Shown piece by piece: positions 1 to 9,941 of a stretch of DNA of 28,779 bases (position 1 is its first letter; each line of letters starts with the position of its first letter). A program made the position numbers and the translations under genes. The notes beneath the pieces are model-generated. The model made no database searches and was not told the origin of the DNA. It saw only the letters and a program-made list of their open reading frames with translations. This stretch comes from Chromera velia (lineage: Eukaryota; Sar; Chromeraceae): assembly GCA_018398765.1 (NCBI GenBank), contig JAHBMJ010000287.1, forward strand, positions 22,501 to 51,279, given 5' to 3'.

Positions 1-1
1 G

Positions 2-232
2 GAAGACAGAAACTCTAACAGGGAGGATGATTCGCATCTGCAAGTCGCTGTTCTTGAAAAACTAATTAATGAAGAGATCGTTCACGGCGCCCAGCACATC
101 AGAACAGCTCAGACCGGGCTAAACCTTTGTACAGAAGAGATTGTGGAATTGTGCGTACTCATTGACCGCTTTTATGTCTGGAAAGAGCTAGGAAAGAGCA
201 CGATAGCACCATCCAGAACGATCCGTCACTGA
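2..232 (+). CDS. 3' end of an unidentified protein-coding ORF (partial)
   Basis: Frame 2 is open from the window edge to a TGA at 230-232, giving 76 residues that begin EDRNSNREDDSHLQ and end APSRTIRH. The middle is a run of amphipathic helix-like sequence (VAVLEKLINEEIV, then EEIVELCVLIDRFYVWKEL). Composition is balanced, with no simple repeat, unlike nearly every other anonymous ORF in this window. The start lies outside the window, so length, exon structure and function cannot be judged, and I recognise no family. It sits in an AT-rich flank next to a MITE-like element, so it may be the last exon of a host gene or the tail of a mobile-element ORF. Confidence 0.4.
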   Translation, partial: EDRNSNREDDSHLQVAVLEKLINEEIVHGAQHIRTAQTGLNLCTEEIVELCVLIDRFYVWKELGKSTIAPSRTIRH

Positions 233-436
233 CCGTAACGTACGTAGAAGTCTTATGACTAGTCTCATAAATTTTAATGAATCATTGGGCATATGGGAAC
301 AAGCAAGTGAGTCTAGTGATTGCTTGATAGTGTTCTATAGTACTATTCCGATCGATACATATATATCTTAAACTTTAAAAAAATGGATATCATTATCAAT
401 TTTTTATATACTTTTTCTGTACACTTTTTTCTGGGG

Positions 437-512
437 TATATAGTTCCTTAATTAGTTTAGATTTTCCTGTAAAAGACCCGATGCAGCAAAACTAAACTAA
501 TTAACTATAAAT
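437..512. repeat. Imperfect inverted repeat (stem-loop)
   Basis: TATAGTTCCTTAATTAGTTTAG on the left matches, inverted, CTAAACTAATTAACTATA on the right with a small gap. The arms are about 18-20 bp and the loop about 30 bp. A second related copy, AACTAAACTATATAGGG, follows at about 517-533. This could be a cruciform-forming remnant of a palindromic repeat element. No function is visible. Confidence 0.5.
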
Positions 513-555
513 TACGAACTAAACTATATAGGGTACCAGTGAGTCACTGTAATGT

Positions 556-784
556 CCTAGGCGTCGGCTAAAGAAAAAAAAAAAAAGTAAGCGATCAGAG
601 GAGATCTTTTTTGTTTCTTTCTTTTTTACTTTTTTACCCTATAAACAACACTTAACAACAGTTGTGCAACACATGAACAACACTTGTGCAACACTTGAAC
701 AACAGTTGTTTGACTGAAAAAGAAAAAAAAAAAAGTAAAGGGTTTTGGGCAATCTTTTTTTTTTTTTTTTAGCCGACGTCTAGG
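556..784. mobile_element. MITE-like element with terminal inverted repeats
   Basis: The left end reads CCTAGGCGTCGGCTAAAG followed by an A-run. The right end, inverted, reads CCTAGACGTCGGCTAAAA followed by an A-run. The TIR is at least 17 bp with two mismatches and extends through poly(A)/poly(T). The 229-bp body has no coding capacity. Inside it are two similar direct segments (an A-run, then GTAA, then ATCTTTTTT) and a 22-bp tandem repeat. Short non-coding length plus TIRs is the definition of a MITE. I could not fix a target-site duplication, so the superfamily is unknown. Confidence 0.6.
654..711. repeat. 22-bp tandem repeat inside the MITE-like element
   Basis: Two full units (654-675 and 676-697) and a partial third (698-711) follow the pattern AACAACA, then C or G, then TTGTGCAACAC, then A or T, then TG. 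Differences between units are single bases. A related AACAACACTT lies just before, at 644-653. Confidence 0.75.
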
Positions 785-2473
785 TAATATCACAAACTAG
801 ATGACAAATCAGTTATAAAACATGTTTATACGACATCAATTTAATAATAATGATATATTTTCTTCCTGTAAATATCTGTAAATCAGTAAATGAAATGAGA
901 AAGAAACTCAAAATTGCTCAAGAGATAACTTTGAATGATATATAATAATATATTTGACAACTAAAAAGTTTTTCATTATAGATTCTTAGATAGATTCACC
1001 TGTACAATGCTAGGTACAATGACGTACTACATGCAGCTGCATTACTGCTTCAAATTCTTGAGCTGTCTAACCATTGAGCAGTAGCTGCCAAAACATGGAC
1101 ATTTGATTCCATGAAACTTTGTATAATGTGACAGCTTGACAACCTTTGCAAGACTGGCAGGCATTTTTGCAAAGTTCCCCACTGGGTTCCCCACTGTACA
1201 GTACACTGCATGCCCTAGCAAGCCCTGCAACGAAAGTCAAAGGAGGCCCAACCCAGCGACAGCGTCAACCAAGAGGACCCAAAAGAATCATTTCAAGGAA
1301 GCAACACAATAAATTGTGTTCATGCAGTCCCACTTCCACGCACACTTGCCCTGCCCGCCTTCACCCGCATTGCTTGCTTGCAGTCTAAGCGTCAGCCAAG
1401 ACTGGCAAGAAAGCATGATAGTACCAGACCGTTTCAAAAATTCACAGCATACATGCACCTGTATATACCCAATCGAGAAGGAGCATTAATGAGCATTAAT
1501 GGAGCACCTGTGTACGCATTCACGAAGCACTTTCTCTGTCCTGCACTCTCTCTTGTCCGATCTCTTTCGCTCTCAGCAACACCCGCACATCTGTTCCAGA
1601 GGCCCGCTGCCGTCCGGCTTCACTCTCAAGAGGAACCTCAGCCTGCTCATTCGTTCCATTTCCGAGAGCAGAGGGTGGCCCTTGAACAGGTTCACCCCGG
1701 CATCGAAGCTGCGTGCATGGTTGATGGCCAACGCATTGTCAAGCAAACGAGAGGGACACACGCAGAGAGAGGAGGTGAATGAAGAGAAGGGGGATCGGAC
1801 TGGGCGTGCGAAGGAAAACCGAAGAAGAAAGAACGAGGAACCGCAAAGATCTCAGAAACTTCCATGTGAAATTACTACACGAGCTGAAAAGAGATGAAAG
1901 ACGAAAGGGCTCAAGGAGACTCTATAAAAGCTTCATCGACTCTCGCAAAGAGTAGAGGCGGCGTAGACATACTCGGTGCAACCAAAATGCGCATACACAC
2001 ACAGCACACCCCATGCAGCCCGCTGACATCGGAATGCGGTGGTCAGGCACAGCGATGTGCAGCTGGAAGGATGCGCAGACGCTGTGTAGGGCGCAGATGT
2101 AAACCTGAGCGCATGCATAAGGATTTCAAGGAAGAGAGTGAGAGAGAGATTCAAAGATAGTCGGACAGACAGAGCACATTATCACCATGTCGTTCTACAA
2201 GGGTCTCGGAGCGATGGCCGGAGCCCATCGGAAACGAGGTGGTGTCAACGCACGTCTTGCGCGTACATGACGCTGCATGCTTTGACTTTTAAGACTTATG
2301 CCGAAGCAAAAGCTCATCATCCAATTGCTTCAAAAAAGAAAGGCCTTTCCTTTCTTGTTGGAATGAATCCCTACCTCCGCATGCACTCACTCAATGACAA
2401 AAATTAAGAAAAGAAGGAAATCAATCGGAACAACGAAAGAAGAACACAATTGAACAGTAATCACGACACTCAC
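785..2473. other. No supported gene; presumed region downstream of the CobW-family gene
   Basis: The region moves from AT-rich sequence (to about 1000) to balanced composition. Several 60-130 codon open frames exist on both strands, but none has a recognisable domain or a convincing start. The last coding exon of the minus-strand CobW gene should lie here, because its exon at 2496-2474 ends in a good donor (GTGAGT). Candidate acceptors are at about 2368 (short tail ending at a TAG), 2259 and 2117. A minus-strand open stretch at about 1228-1042 preceded by TTTCGTTGCAG is another possible exon. Confidence 0.4.
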
Positions 2474-4608
2474 CGATGACGACTGGATGTCAGTCTCTGA
2501 AAAGGAAAGAAACCAGAAACGGCGAAAAGTGACGCGACGTAGAAAAATTCCGGAACACTTTCACACTTTTTTGAAAATGAGAGGCAGGACGCGAAGAGAG
2601 TGAACGAAAAAAAAGGAAAGAAACAAGGAATGAGAGTCAAGACAAAAGGACCCACCCACCTGTGACGCAGACCTCCCTCCTATAGTCTGGACCCGCACTC
2701 TGAGAGGCCGCTCCCCTCCCTGAAGTTCTACAGGAGGGGGGCTGCCGGCTGTTTCCTTCCCCTCCTTCGCTCCTTCAGCTTCTTTCTTTGCACTCGCACC
2801 GCTGCTGGGCTGTGCAGCTGCGAGTGTCTCGTCCCCCTCTTCGTATGGTTTGACGACGATGCGGAATTTGAGATCGTCCTCTTCATCTTCTTCCTCGTTC
2901 TCATAGGTGATCTGACAAGAAAGAAAGAAAGAGTAACAACAGAGGAGAGGAGAAACACCCCGAAGGGATGCCAAGAATCTCTCATGTCGATGCATGACTG
3001 ACACAAACGAAGTCTTTGATTCAGGTCCCCTCTTCCCTCGCGCTTTGGAAAGCAGCTCCCTTGCAAGACGGATCTGCCTCGGTGCCATGTGAAAAGACGG
3101 GATTGTTGAACTCCGTCCGTTTCCTCTTGTACTAAAAAGACGGACGGTACTGTGCTTTTCTCCTTTCTCTCTCTTTCCGTTTTTTCTCGGGACAGATATT
3201 GAAGCAGATACGCAGACAAAGAGGCATCCACACGCTCAAGCAGAAAGACTGGCTACAGATAGAAACGAAGGACATGAAATCCTTCAGAGAATGAACACGA
3301 CCGGCAGTCAATGAAAAAAGGTCTAGCAACCATGGGCCCACCACACCCATGCACCTTGAGCATTGAGGACGAGGCGGCAGCTGTCGGAGAAGCGAAGAAA
3401 ATTTTTATGTTCTCCGGACGCCACCTGAACCAACAGAAGGAAGAACGAAGAAAGGAAGGAGCGTTTGGATTAATAACCTGGAGGATCATCCGACAACTCT
3501 CTTAATTTGAGAACTGCACCAGACAGATAGACAGGTGGGCGTGCAGATATACAAAGAGACGGAAAGCAGCCGAGCGAGATAGGCATCGAGCCATAGAGAC
3601 TGGAAAAGACGCTAAATGAAGTGACATTTGGGCCGACTAATGCGGCAACAGAGAGGAATACACGTTTCAATGGATCCACAGAAGGAAGAATGGCGAAGAC
3701 CATTTCCTCTTTCTTCTTTCCTCTCTGTTTCATTCGGAAAACAAGGAGAAGAACATTTCTCTCCTCCTTTCGCTTCGTTTTTCATTTCCGCTCTTTCGAA
3801 TAGCCGCGCCCAAGTACTTCTCTCTTTGCCCTTCCAAACAAGAGTATCGACGAAAAATAAAAAAAAACAGACTTGAAGTCTCCAACGTAGCTCTTGCAAG
3901 TGCCGTCCCCGATCTCGCACAGCTCCATCAGAGTGACACACAGAGACTCGACCTCCTCGGCAGAGGTGAAACGGAGCCCACCACTCTCTACCACCTCCAC
4001 ACCTGACTGTTGCACTGCCTTCACGTATGAAGACATCACGGGAGCGCTAACAAGGTGATGCAGATACAGTCCCTTGACGAAACTCTTCGGGCCCTCTGCG
4101 GGGTGGAGTCCCTCGGCTATTCTCTTCTTGTCAGGCTGCTTTTCCACACCCTCTGCTGCCAGGAAGAGCGTGCAGTCAGACAGGAGCACAGACCCAGCCA
4201 TGCAGCTTGACGACAGCCCGCACTTCACGGCGTCAATCGACGGCAGGAAGAGAAGACACCTAGAGAAAACCTGCAATGCATTTCACAGAGAGGACAAGAA
4301 CAAGGACAAGCAAGAGAGGTCCAAGAGAAGGAAGAGGAGATTCAGAATCAGAATGCAGGAGGGCACCCACCCAGGTCCACGTGGACAAGAGGAGGGGAGG
4401 CACGAAGAGAATGACCAGATCGATCGGGAGGGCCGAGCGGGAGTGGAAGAGAAGCACCTACGGACAGATCGTCGGATACATTCGTTAAGAACTTTTCTTT
4501 TCTTCCTTCTCACTGCAAGATCTTCATTCAAACGCTCCCTCCGGCAATCGCGCATCATCTATATATTCATAGCATTCCATTTCCTCAGAGGAAGCCAGAA
4601 GGAAAAAT

Positions 4609-4640
<32 letters not shown>

Positions 4641-4642
4641 AT

Positions 4643-4704
<62 letters not shown>

Positions 4705-5227
4705 CTCAGGGGTGTGGAGGAGAAGTTTTTCGAGACGGGACCTCCCGTCCATTTCCTGGTCTCCCTGCGGACTCCCCCCTCCTGCAGCACCCGCAGCTGC
4801 TGTGGACGGATGCGCGGGCAGCGAGGGCGTTTGTGCGATGGCCCATGAGGACACAGGGCGCAGGCAGGCAACGAACGAGTCGGTCAAAAATTGCTTGTCC
4901 AGGGATCTGCATATTCAAGCAAAGAAAAGAAGGGAAAGGAAACTGTATTGTAGGAGGACAAGGACAAGGTAAGACTGGAGGGATCAGCACAAGCGGCAGT
5001 TAATGAGGGTTGACATTGGGATCGCCTTCAGGCAGGTCTGGACTCAAAGAGACCGCCGCACAGCGATACGCGCACAAGCACGCGGAGAGAGAAGAAGAAA
5101 GAGGCGAGCGAAAGAAAGAAACGAAGGAAGGAAGGAAGGAAGGACGGACGGAACAAAGGCAGGAAGAAAGGAAATAAATAAAAAAGAAAGAAAGAAAGAA
5201 AGAAGGAAGGAAGGAAGAAAGGAATGA

Positions 5228-5267
<40 letters not shown>

Positions 5268-6587
5268 AAGAAGGAAGGAAGGAAGGAAGGAAGGAAGAAA
5301 GAAAGAAAGAAAGATAAAAACAGAAAGAAAGAAAGAAAGAAAGAAAGAAACAAACAAACAAACAAACAAAAAAGTCCGAAATGCCCAGCAGAGAAGGAGA
5401 GACAGATGGAGACAGACGCGGAAAGAAAGAAAGGGTCGACACACAAAGAGCAAGGGCGAGAGATATGAACAAGACAAAGTGACAGCTAGGCACAGAGACA
5501 AAAGGAAAGACAAGGAATCCGTCAGACAACCAAACACGGAGACAGAGATTCCAACAGAGTTTGGGGACATAGGCGAGAAGCAGGACTTCATAGATGACAG
5601 GGAGTGAGCGAAGCGGTCGGACGGAGAGAGAGAAAAATCCCCCCTCACCTTCCAATGAAGACAATCTTGCACCCCCGCCTCTCATCTGCATCCCAATGGC
5701 CCCACGCGTGTTTCTCCACCACATCGCACACAGCGTGGAAGACCAGCTTCCTCCCCGACCCCCTCTGTGCCAACACAGCTTTGCTTCTGTACACCTGCCC
5801 TCTCTCCTTTGGGAGAGTTGAGAGGAGACGGACCCAACGAGCGAATGCCATCGGGTCCACCTGTATGCCGAGTTAAGTTGAGAAGAGAGCAAATTAACGG
5901 ATTTGGAACCTCCAAAGGTTTTGAAAGCCGAAGCAAACATACAGCTCTCTCTCGGATCTTACGTGAAAAAAAGGGAACGGAGGGACAGAAAGGCCGGGGG
6001 CGAAACTTGAATGGAGAGGGGGCGGAGAGAGGCAGATAGAGGCGAATGTTGAGTCCTACTTTGCTCCTGTCACCGAATGTAGGCAGGAGAGAGATGTGCC
6101 CATCGGTTTGGCAGGCGGGGTATCACATGCAGAACACGCAAATAATGAAAAATGCAAGGAGGATTGAAAGACTCTCTGTTTCTTCTCTGGGGGTCTTTTC
6201 TTCCATCGTTGAGTAGACTGACCTCCGTGTCTTCCTTCACCAATGAGAAGGAGCCGACATCGCTGACATGCCTGCTCTTTTTCTTCTTCATTTTCTTCTT
6301 CTCATTGTGACCATGTGAATGCCCGTGTCCATGCTCATGGCAGTCCTCTTCTCCGTGCCCGTGGCCGTGTCCGTGATCGTGACTGTGCGAGTGGTCGTGT
6401 CCGCACCCCTCTCCACATTCCTCTTCCTGCTCCGACTCGATCTCCATAAAGTGCTCATCATCACCTGGAGGGAGGGATGCAAGTAGATCAACCGGAGAAA
6501 AAAAGAGGTCAGGCGAAGAAACTTCCAAAAAAACTAGTCGTTTTATGGCCTGACTCACACGAAATGCTTCAGACAGACAGACAGACA

Positions 6588-6624
<37 letters not shown>

Positions 6625-7695
6625 GACAGCGACACCAATTCAACGCCCAGCTACCCCGATAGAGCCGAAAAGAAGGGAAAGGAAATCCTGAGAGAAGGGG
6701 AAGAAAGAGGCTGGAGGACAGAAACAAAGGAAGGATGCTTCATATTCAGCACATGATCTCTTTCCCTCTCCCTCTCCCTCTTTCTTATGTAGAAAAGAAA
6801 AAGAAAAAAGAAGAGAATGCAAAAAAGCCAATCTGGCACAGAAAGAAGCCAAACAGAGACATTCTTCCTCTCTCCAGAAAAAGACAGACATTCTCTCCCC
6901 AATTTATTCGAATATACTGCATAGAGACAGAGAGAAGAAAACCCCACAAACCTGTCAAGAGGCGCCGTGCCCCCCCTCCAGCCAGAAGGGCAGGTGGAAT
7001 TCTCCCCCTGTGCGTGGGGATTGTTCGGGCGTCTGCGTTTACAGCTCTCACGCCCTCCCAGACCTCCAGAGCTTCGTTGGCAGTCACCAAATCAACCTGC
7101 GTGCGTCAAACAGAGACAGTGGAGAGGTCGAGAGAGGATCGGGAAAACGAGCCGATGACAGAATCAAGGAGCAAGGTCACAATGCCTCCCCTGACTCAAA
7201 AAGGAAAAAGGGGGAATCCTGAAGTAAGACGAAGTTTGACATAAAAAAAACAGTCCTCTCCAATCTTGACCGTCCTTCAGTGTAGATTCAACTTTCTATC
7301 TTTCTCAACAAAAAAGACAGTGATCGAATGGTGCTCTTTCCTTCCCCTCCCACCTTGTTGAGGATGATTTTGTCTGCGAAGAGAATCTGTTGGAATGCTT
7401 CATCGACAGCGCCGGGTTCCAAGGAGGCGAGACGCTCGGACATCCCCTCAAGCAGACGATGCCGGATGTTGCTGCAACAAGAACAGAAGAATCAATCAAT
7501 CAATCAATCGAGCAAAGCGCCTCACATTGAAAAGCAGAATAAGTGAGTTGCGCGGCCTCCACGCAAAGAGGGAAAAAAAGACAGAAAAGAAAGAGAAAGG
7601 CGAAGAGGAAGACGGACCAACAGACGGAGATTTACTTTCGTTTCCTTTTTGTCCTGCTGACAGACAAACAGACAGAGGGACGGATGGAGAGAGAA

Positions 7696-7773
<78 letters not shown>

Positions 7774-9412
7774 CGGCAGTCCACGAGTGTCACGACTCCC
7801 TCAAGCCGAAACTTTTCGCAGATGGCCGCAGACTGCGGCAACAGAGAAGAGACCAATCCATCAACTACTGAATAACTGCCTAAAAAAAGGAACAAACGAA
7901 TGACTTAGCAGAGGAAGGACATTGGAATTCACGGATCGAGAAACTGCGCACGACGGAAAGCGGTAAATTGCAAAAGGCAGGGGAGAACGAAATGAACAGG
8001 AACGATAGATTGAAGCAGAACAAGATGGCCAAAAAGGAGGCAGGACGGGGAAGCAAGCTCCTTTCAAGGTTTTATTCTTGTCCACCCTTTTTTGCGTCGT
8101 TTTTTCCCCTCCTTTCCAGGTGTTTTTCTTCGCACTCAGCCACCACCAACCCACTTACTTGCATGAATGTGCGCACAATTGGCATTGGATCTGCCATCCC
8201 TGTGGTCTCAATCACAACAGAGTCAAGGGCCAACTCTCCCTCAGTGGAACCCTTCGCCGTCTGCATGACTGCCTCGAATGCCCCCAGCAGGTCGCCCCTC
8301 ATCGTGCAGCACATGCAGCCGTTGTCCATCACCACAACCTGACGTGATGGAGCCACAAAGGAAGGAAAGGAGCGGAGCGGGAAGAGGGCGATTGCCGAAG
8401 GAGTATCCCTCCAGGAAAGCAAAGAAGAAAAAAGGGAACAAATCTTGGACGAAAGAGCAGCCTCCAACCAACCATAAAGGGTTTGTTTGAGCACATTGGA
8501 GAACCTCAAATCTATCTGCGGCTGACCAACCGACCGATCGGTTGAAGACATTGTCCTTCTTCTTTTCCCCTTGTCTTTTTTCGCTCGCGCAGACAACATA
8601 CATGAGATACACACAAACATACAAGCGTAAATGCATACTTGCATACGTACGTACAGACAGACAGGCAGACCGAGAGACACACTGACAGCCTGAATGACTT
8701 CTTTTCTTCTTTTTTCATTACAGACTGACAGAGAGACAGACTGTACGGTTCCTGTCAAAGAGATAGCAGACAGACAAACAGACAGAAGAAGCGGCAGGGG
8801 TAGGCATCGAGAGAGACCTGTTCTGCAGACGAAAGCTTCGTTGTTAGGAGGTCGTTGTCAATCGGCACAGCCCCGAATTCGTTCTCTATGACCGCAACCC
8901 GCTTGTCTCTTTGTACGTGCAGCAAGTGGTTCAGCGTCGTTGTCTTTCCAGATCCCAAAAAGCCTGCAGTGATGACAAAGGGATTGTTCCGATCGAAACA
9001 AGCTGGAAGCTTGACTGAATACACGAAAAGCTCCGAGAACAGATGCCTGACCTGTCAAAATTGTAACGGGAATGCGGCGGTCTGGGGCCAAGTCTGTCTC
9101 GTCGGCAGAATGCGCAGACTGCCTACGCGCATGATGAAGGTGCCCGAGGAGCCAGACTGTCTCTCCGTCCCCCACGCACTCAGATACAGCAGCGCCAATG
9201 GGGAGGACTCGGTCTCGTGAGGGACTAATCAGCAGGCACGAGACGGCGCGCATTCCATGAGGGCCGAGGAGACTCTCCTCTGCCTTGGACAGGAAGAGGT
9301 TGACATCGGCAGTGGGTGCAATCTCCACTCCGTGCACTGGAGGGATTTCTGCATCGTTGGGGACGTCAGCCTCTGGATGGAGGGCCACAGTGAGCTTCCA
9401 CATTGGGGACAT
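2474..9412 (-). CDS. CobW/G3E-family GTPase metal chaperone with His-rich loop and long C-terminal extension (13 exons, 3' end open)
   Basis: Exons in transcript order: 9412-9052, 8963-8818, 8338-8159, 7832-7774, 7471-7354, 7096-6952, 6464-6223, 5860-5649, 4906-4705, 4270-3873, 3424-3355, 2911-2660, 2496-2474. All introns are GT-AG and every phase closes, giving at least 802 residues. Walker A GFLGSGKT is at 121-128, split by intron 1 after [13 protein letters not shown] is at 147-151. The metal-binding CxCC motif (CMCC) is at 177-180. IETTGMADP starts at 212, VVTLVDC at 242, and NKVD, the guanine-specificity motif, spans an intron at 287-290. A His-rich loop (about 20 His) lies at 359-389. 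The CobW C-terminal domain runs from VDPMAFARW (418) to about 505 and contains VFIGRSLDK. The family uses GTP to deliver Zn or Co to client proteins. Residues 1-112 and about 508-803 match nothing I know, and the tail has an acidic run near 715-725. Bacterial CobW is about 320-400 residues, so this is double length. The N-terminal CPELVP motif of eukaryotic ZNG1 is absent. The start is uncertain: an in-frame stop at 9473-9475 limits the exon, and protein-like sequence continues upstream of ATG 9412, so a 5' exon may be missing. Confidence 0.85.
3425..3872 (-). other. Intron 10 of the CobW-family gene, flanking a 70-nt exon
   Basis: Donor GTCTGT follows TTC-AA (phase 2). The acceptor TTGGTTCAG precedes the short exon 3424-3355 (peptide [13 protein letters not shown] and onward). 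That exon is supported only by phase: it converts phase 2 to phase 0, which the acidic exon at 2911 requires. Without it the join would read a frame rich in Arg/Lys/Ser that ends early. No other structure is seen in the intron. Confidence 0.55.
4611..4703. repeat. (CA)n microsatellite abutting a 5' splice site
   Basis: About 40 CA units with a small interruption (ATACACGC), preceded by CGCGCGCG. On the sense (minus) strand this is (TG)n. It begins at the third base of the intron after the exon ending at 4705, so the donor reads GTTTGTGTGTG. Confidence 0.9.
5105..5370. repeat. GAAA/GAAG tetranucleotide tract in CobW intron 8
   Basis: A long imperfect run of GAAA, GAAG and GGAA units ends in CAAA units (5350-5370). 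On the sense strand it is a polypyrimidine (TTTC)n/(CTTC)n tract inside the 742-nt intron 5648-4907. It creates long spurious frames rich in Lys/Glu/Arg on one strand and Ser/Phe/Leu on the other. Confidence 0.9.
6567..6623. repeat. Compound (CAGA)n-(CA)n-(GA)n microsatellite in CobW intron 6
   Basis: CAGACAGACAGACAGA is followed by about 10 CA units and then about 10 GA units. Read on the sense (minus) strand the order is (TC)n-(TG)n. Confidence 0.9.
7489..7509. repeat. (AATC)n short tandem repeat
   Basis: Five AATC units lie just upstream, on the sense strand, of the acceptor for the exon starting at 7471. Confidence 0.75.
7697..7768. repeat. Compound (CA)n-(GA)n microsatellite at a CobW exon donor
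   Basis: About 20 CA units (one CAGA interruption) are followed by about 13 GA units. On the sense strand it is (TC)n-(TG)n and begins five bases into the intron that follows the 59-nt exon 7832-7774, so the donor reads GTCGGTCTCTCTC. Confidence 0.9.
8646..8675. repeat. Short CAGA-type repeat in CobW intron 2
   Basis: GTACGTACGTACAGACAGAC and adjoining GCAGACCGAGAGAC form a short degenerate tetranucleotide tract. Similar GACAGA clusters recur at 8720-8745 and 8768-8785. Confidence 0.5.
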
Positions 9413-9941
9413 CAGACTGTAGTCTGGCGAGGCACCCACAGACAGCTCTTTCAGCGGAAGCTCGAAGAAGATTCACCAGGTTCTTGGTTGAATGTCTCAG
9501 GCAACCGGTCTTTGTTCGCATGGCTTCCAGAGAGACCGGTGGTGCTTTCGTTTTGAAAGCTGAACTCAGCTGCTGAAGGATTAAAGAAACTCAGTCATGA
9601 CAGACTGAAGGTGATGGATCGATCGATCGATTTTGTTGCAAGGTCAGAAGAATTAAGTTCCGGGATGCCGAGTTTGCGCGCTCTGCGCGCGAGGCAGTGC
9701 GATCGATGCCGGGGCCCATGCATATTCAATGCCTGGGCCACTTTGGGCCTGGCACAATGGCTGCAGACTCAGCCTGACAGGATGACCAAGGGATGCCAAG
9801 GAGCCTTCACGCTTTTTCAAAACACTTTAACAGGATTGTACGCTCATTGTCCATCCTGTTGTAAGACGAATCGGTGGTGTCAGGACAATACAGCACCACT
9901 CCATCTGCGTGCAACAGGTGTTTGCTGTCTTCGATTCCACA
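9413..9941. promoter_or_regulatory. Shared upstream region of a divergent gene pair (CobW / rubredoxin-like)
   Basis: About 530 bp separate the predicted start codons of the minus-strand CobW gene and the plus-strand rubredoxin-like gene, so both promoters and 5' UTRs must fit here, and possibly a missed first CobW exon. I see no TATA box. A GATCGATCGATCGATT run lies at 9617-9632 and a GCGCGCTCTGCGCGCG palindrome at 9676-9691. Neither has a known role. Confidence 0.5.

Larger units (their letters stand above)
233..1000. other. AT-rich flank with repeat-derived sequence
   Basis: This stretch is markedly AT-richer than the gene-bearing part of the window and has no supportable gene. It holds the palindromic segment at 439-510 and the MITE-like element at 556-784, described separately. 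Confidence 0.6.

Noticed and set aside
1042-1230. Minus-strand frame of about 60 codons ending CPCFGSYCSMVRQLKNLKQ
   Set aside because: It is preceded by a plausible acceptor and reads like protein, but there is no partner exon in phase and no family, so it is not called as a gene.
1378-1897. Overlapping 132-134 codon plus-strand frames
   Set aside because: They lie in two different frames over the same DNA, with no domain and no codon bias favouring either.
4524-4887. Minus frames with poly(Cys-Val)
   Set aside because: The Cys-Val run is (TG)n of the intron. Only the part upstream of 4705 is exon.
5000-5672. Lys/Glu/Arg-rich plus-strand frames and Phe/Leu/Ser-rich minus-strand frames up to 298 codons
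   Set aside because: They are products of GAAA/GAAG repeats inside a CobW intron, which the exon phases on either side skip.
6640-7244. Several overlapping frames on both strands around the intron 6952-6464 and the exon at 7096-6952
   Set aside because: The CobW exon accounts for the conserved part; the rest are shadows.
8755-9024. Unspliced start for the CobW gene just upstream of GFLGSGKT
   Set aside because: The frame opens with GTG, and the family sequence [15 protein letters not shown] is restored only by splicing out 8964-9051.
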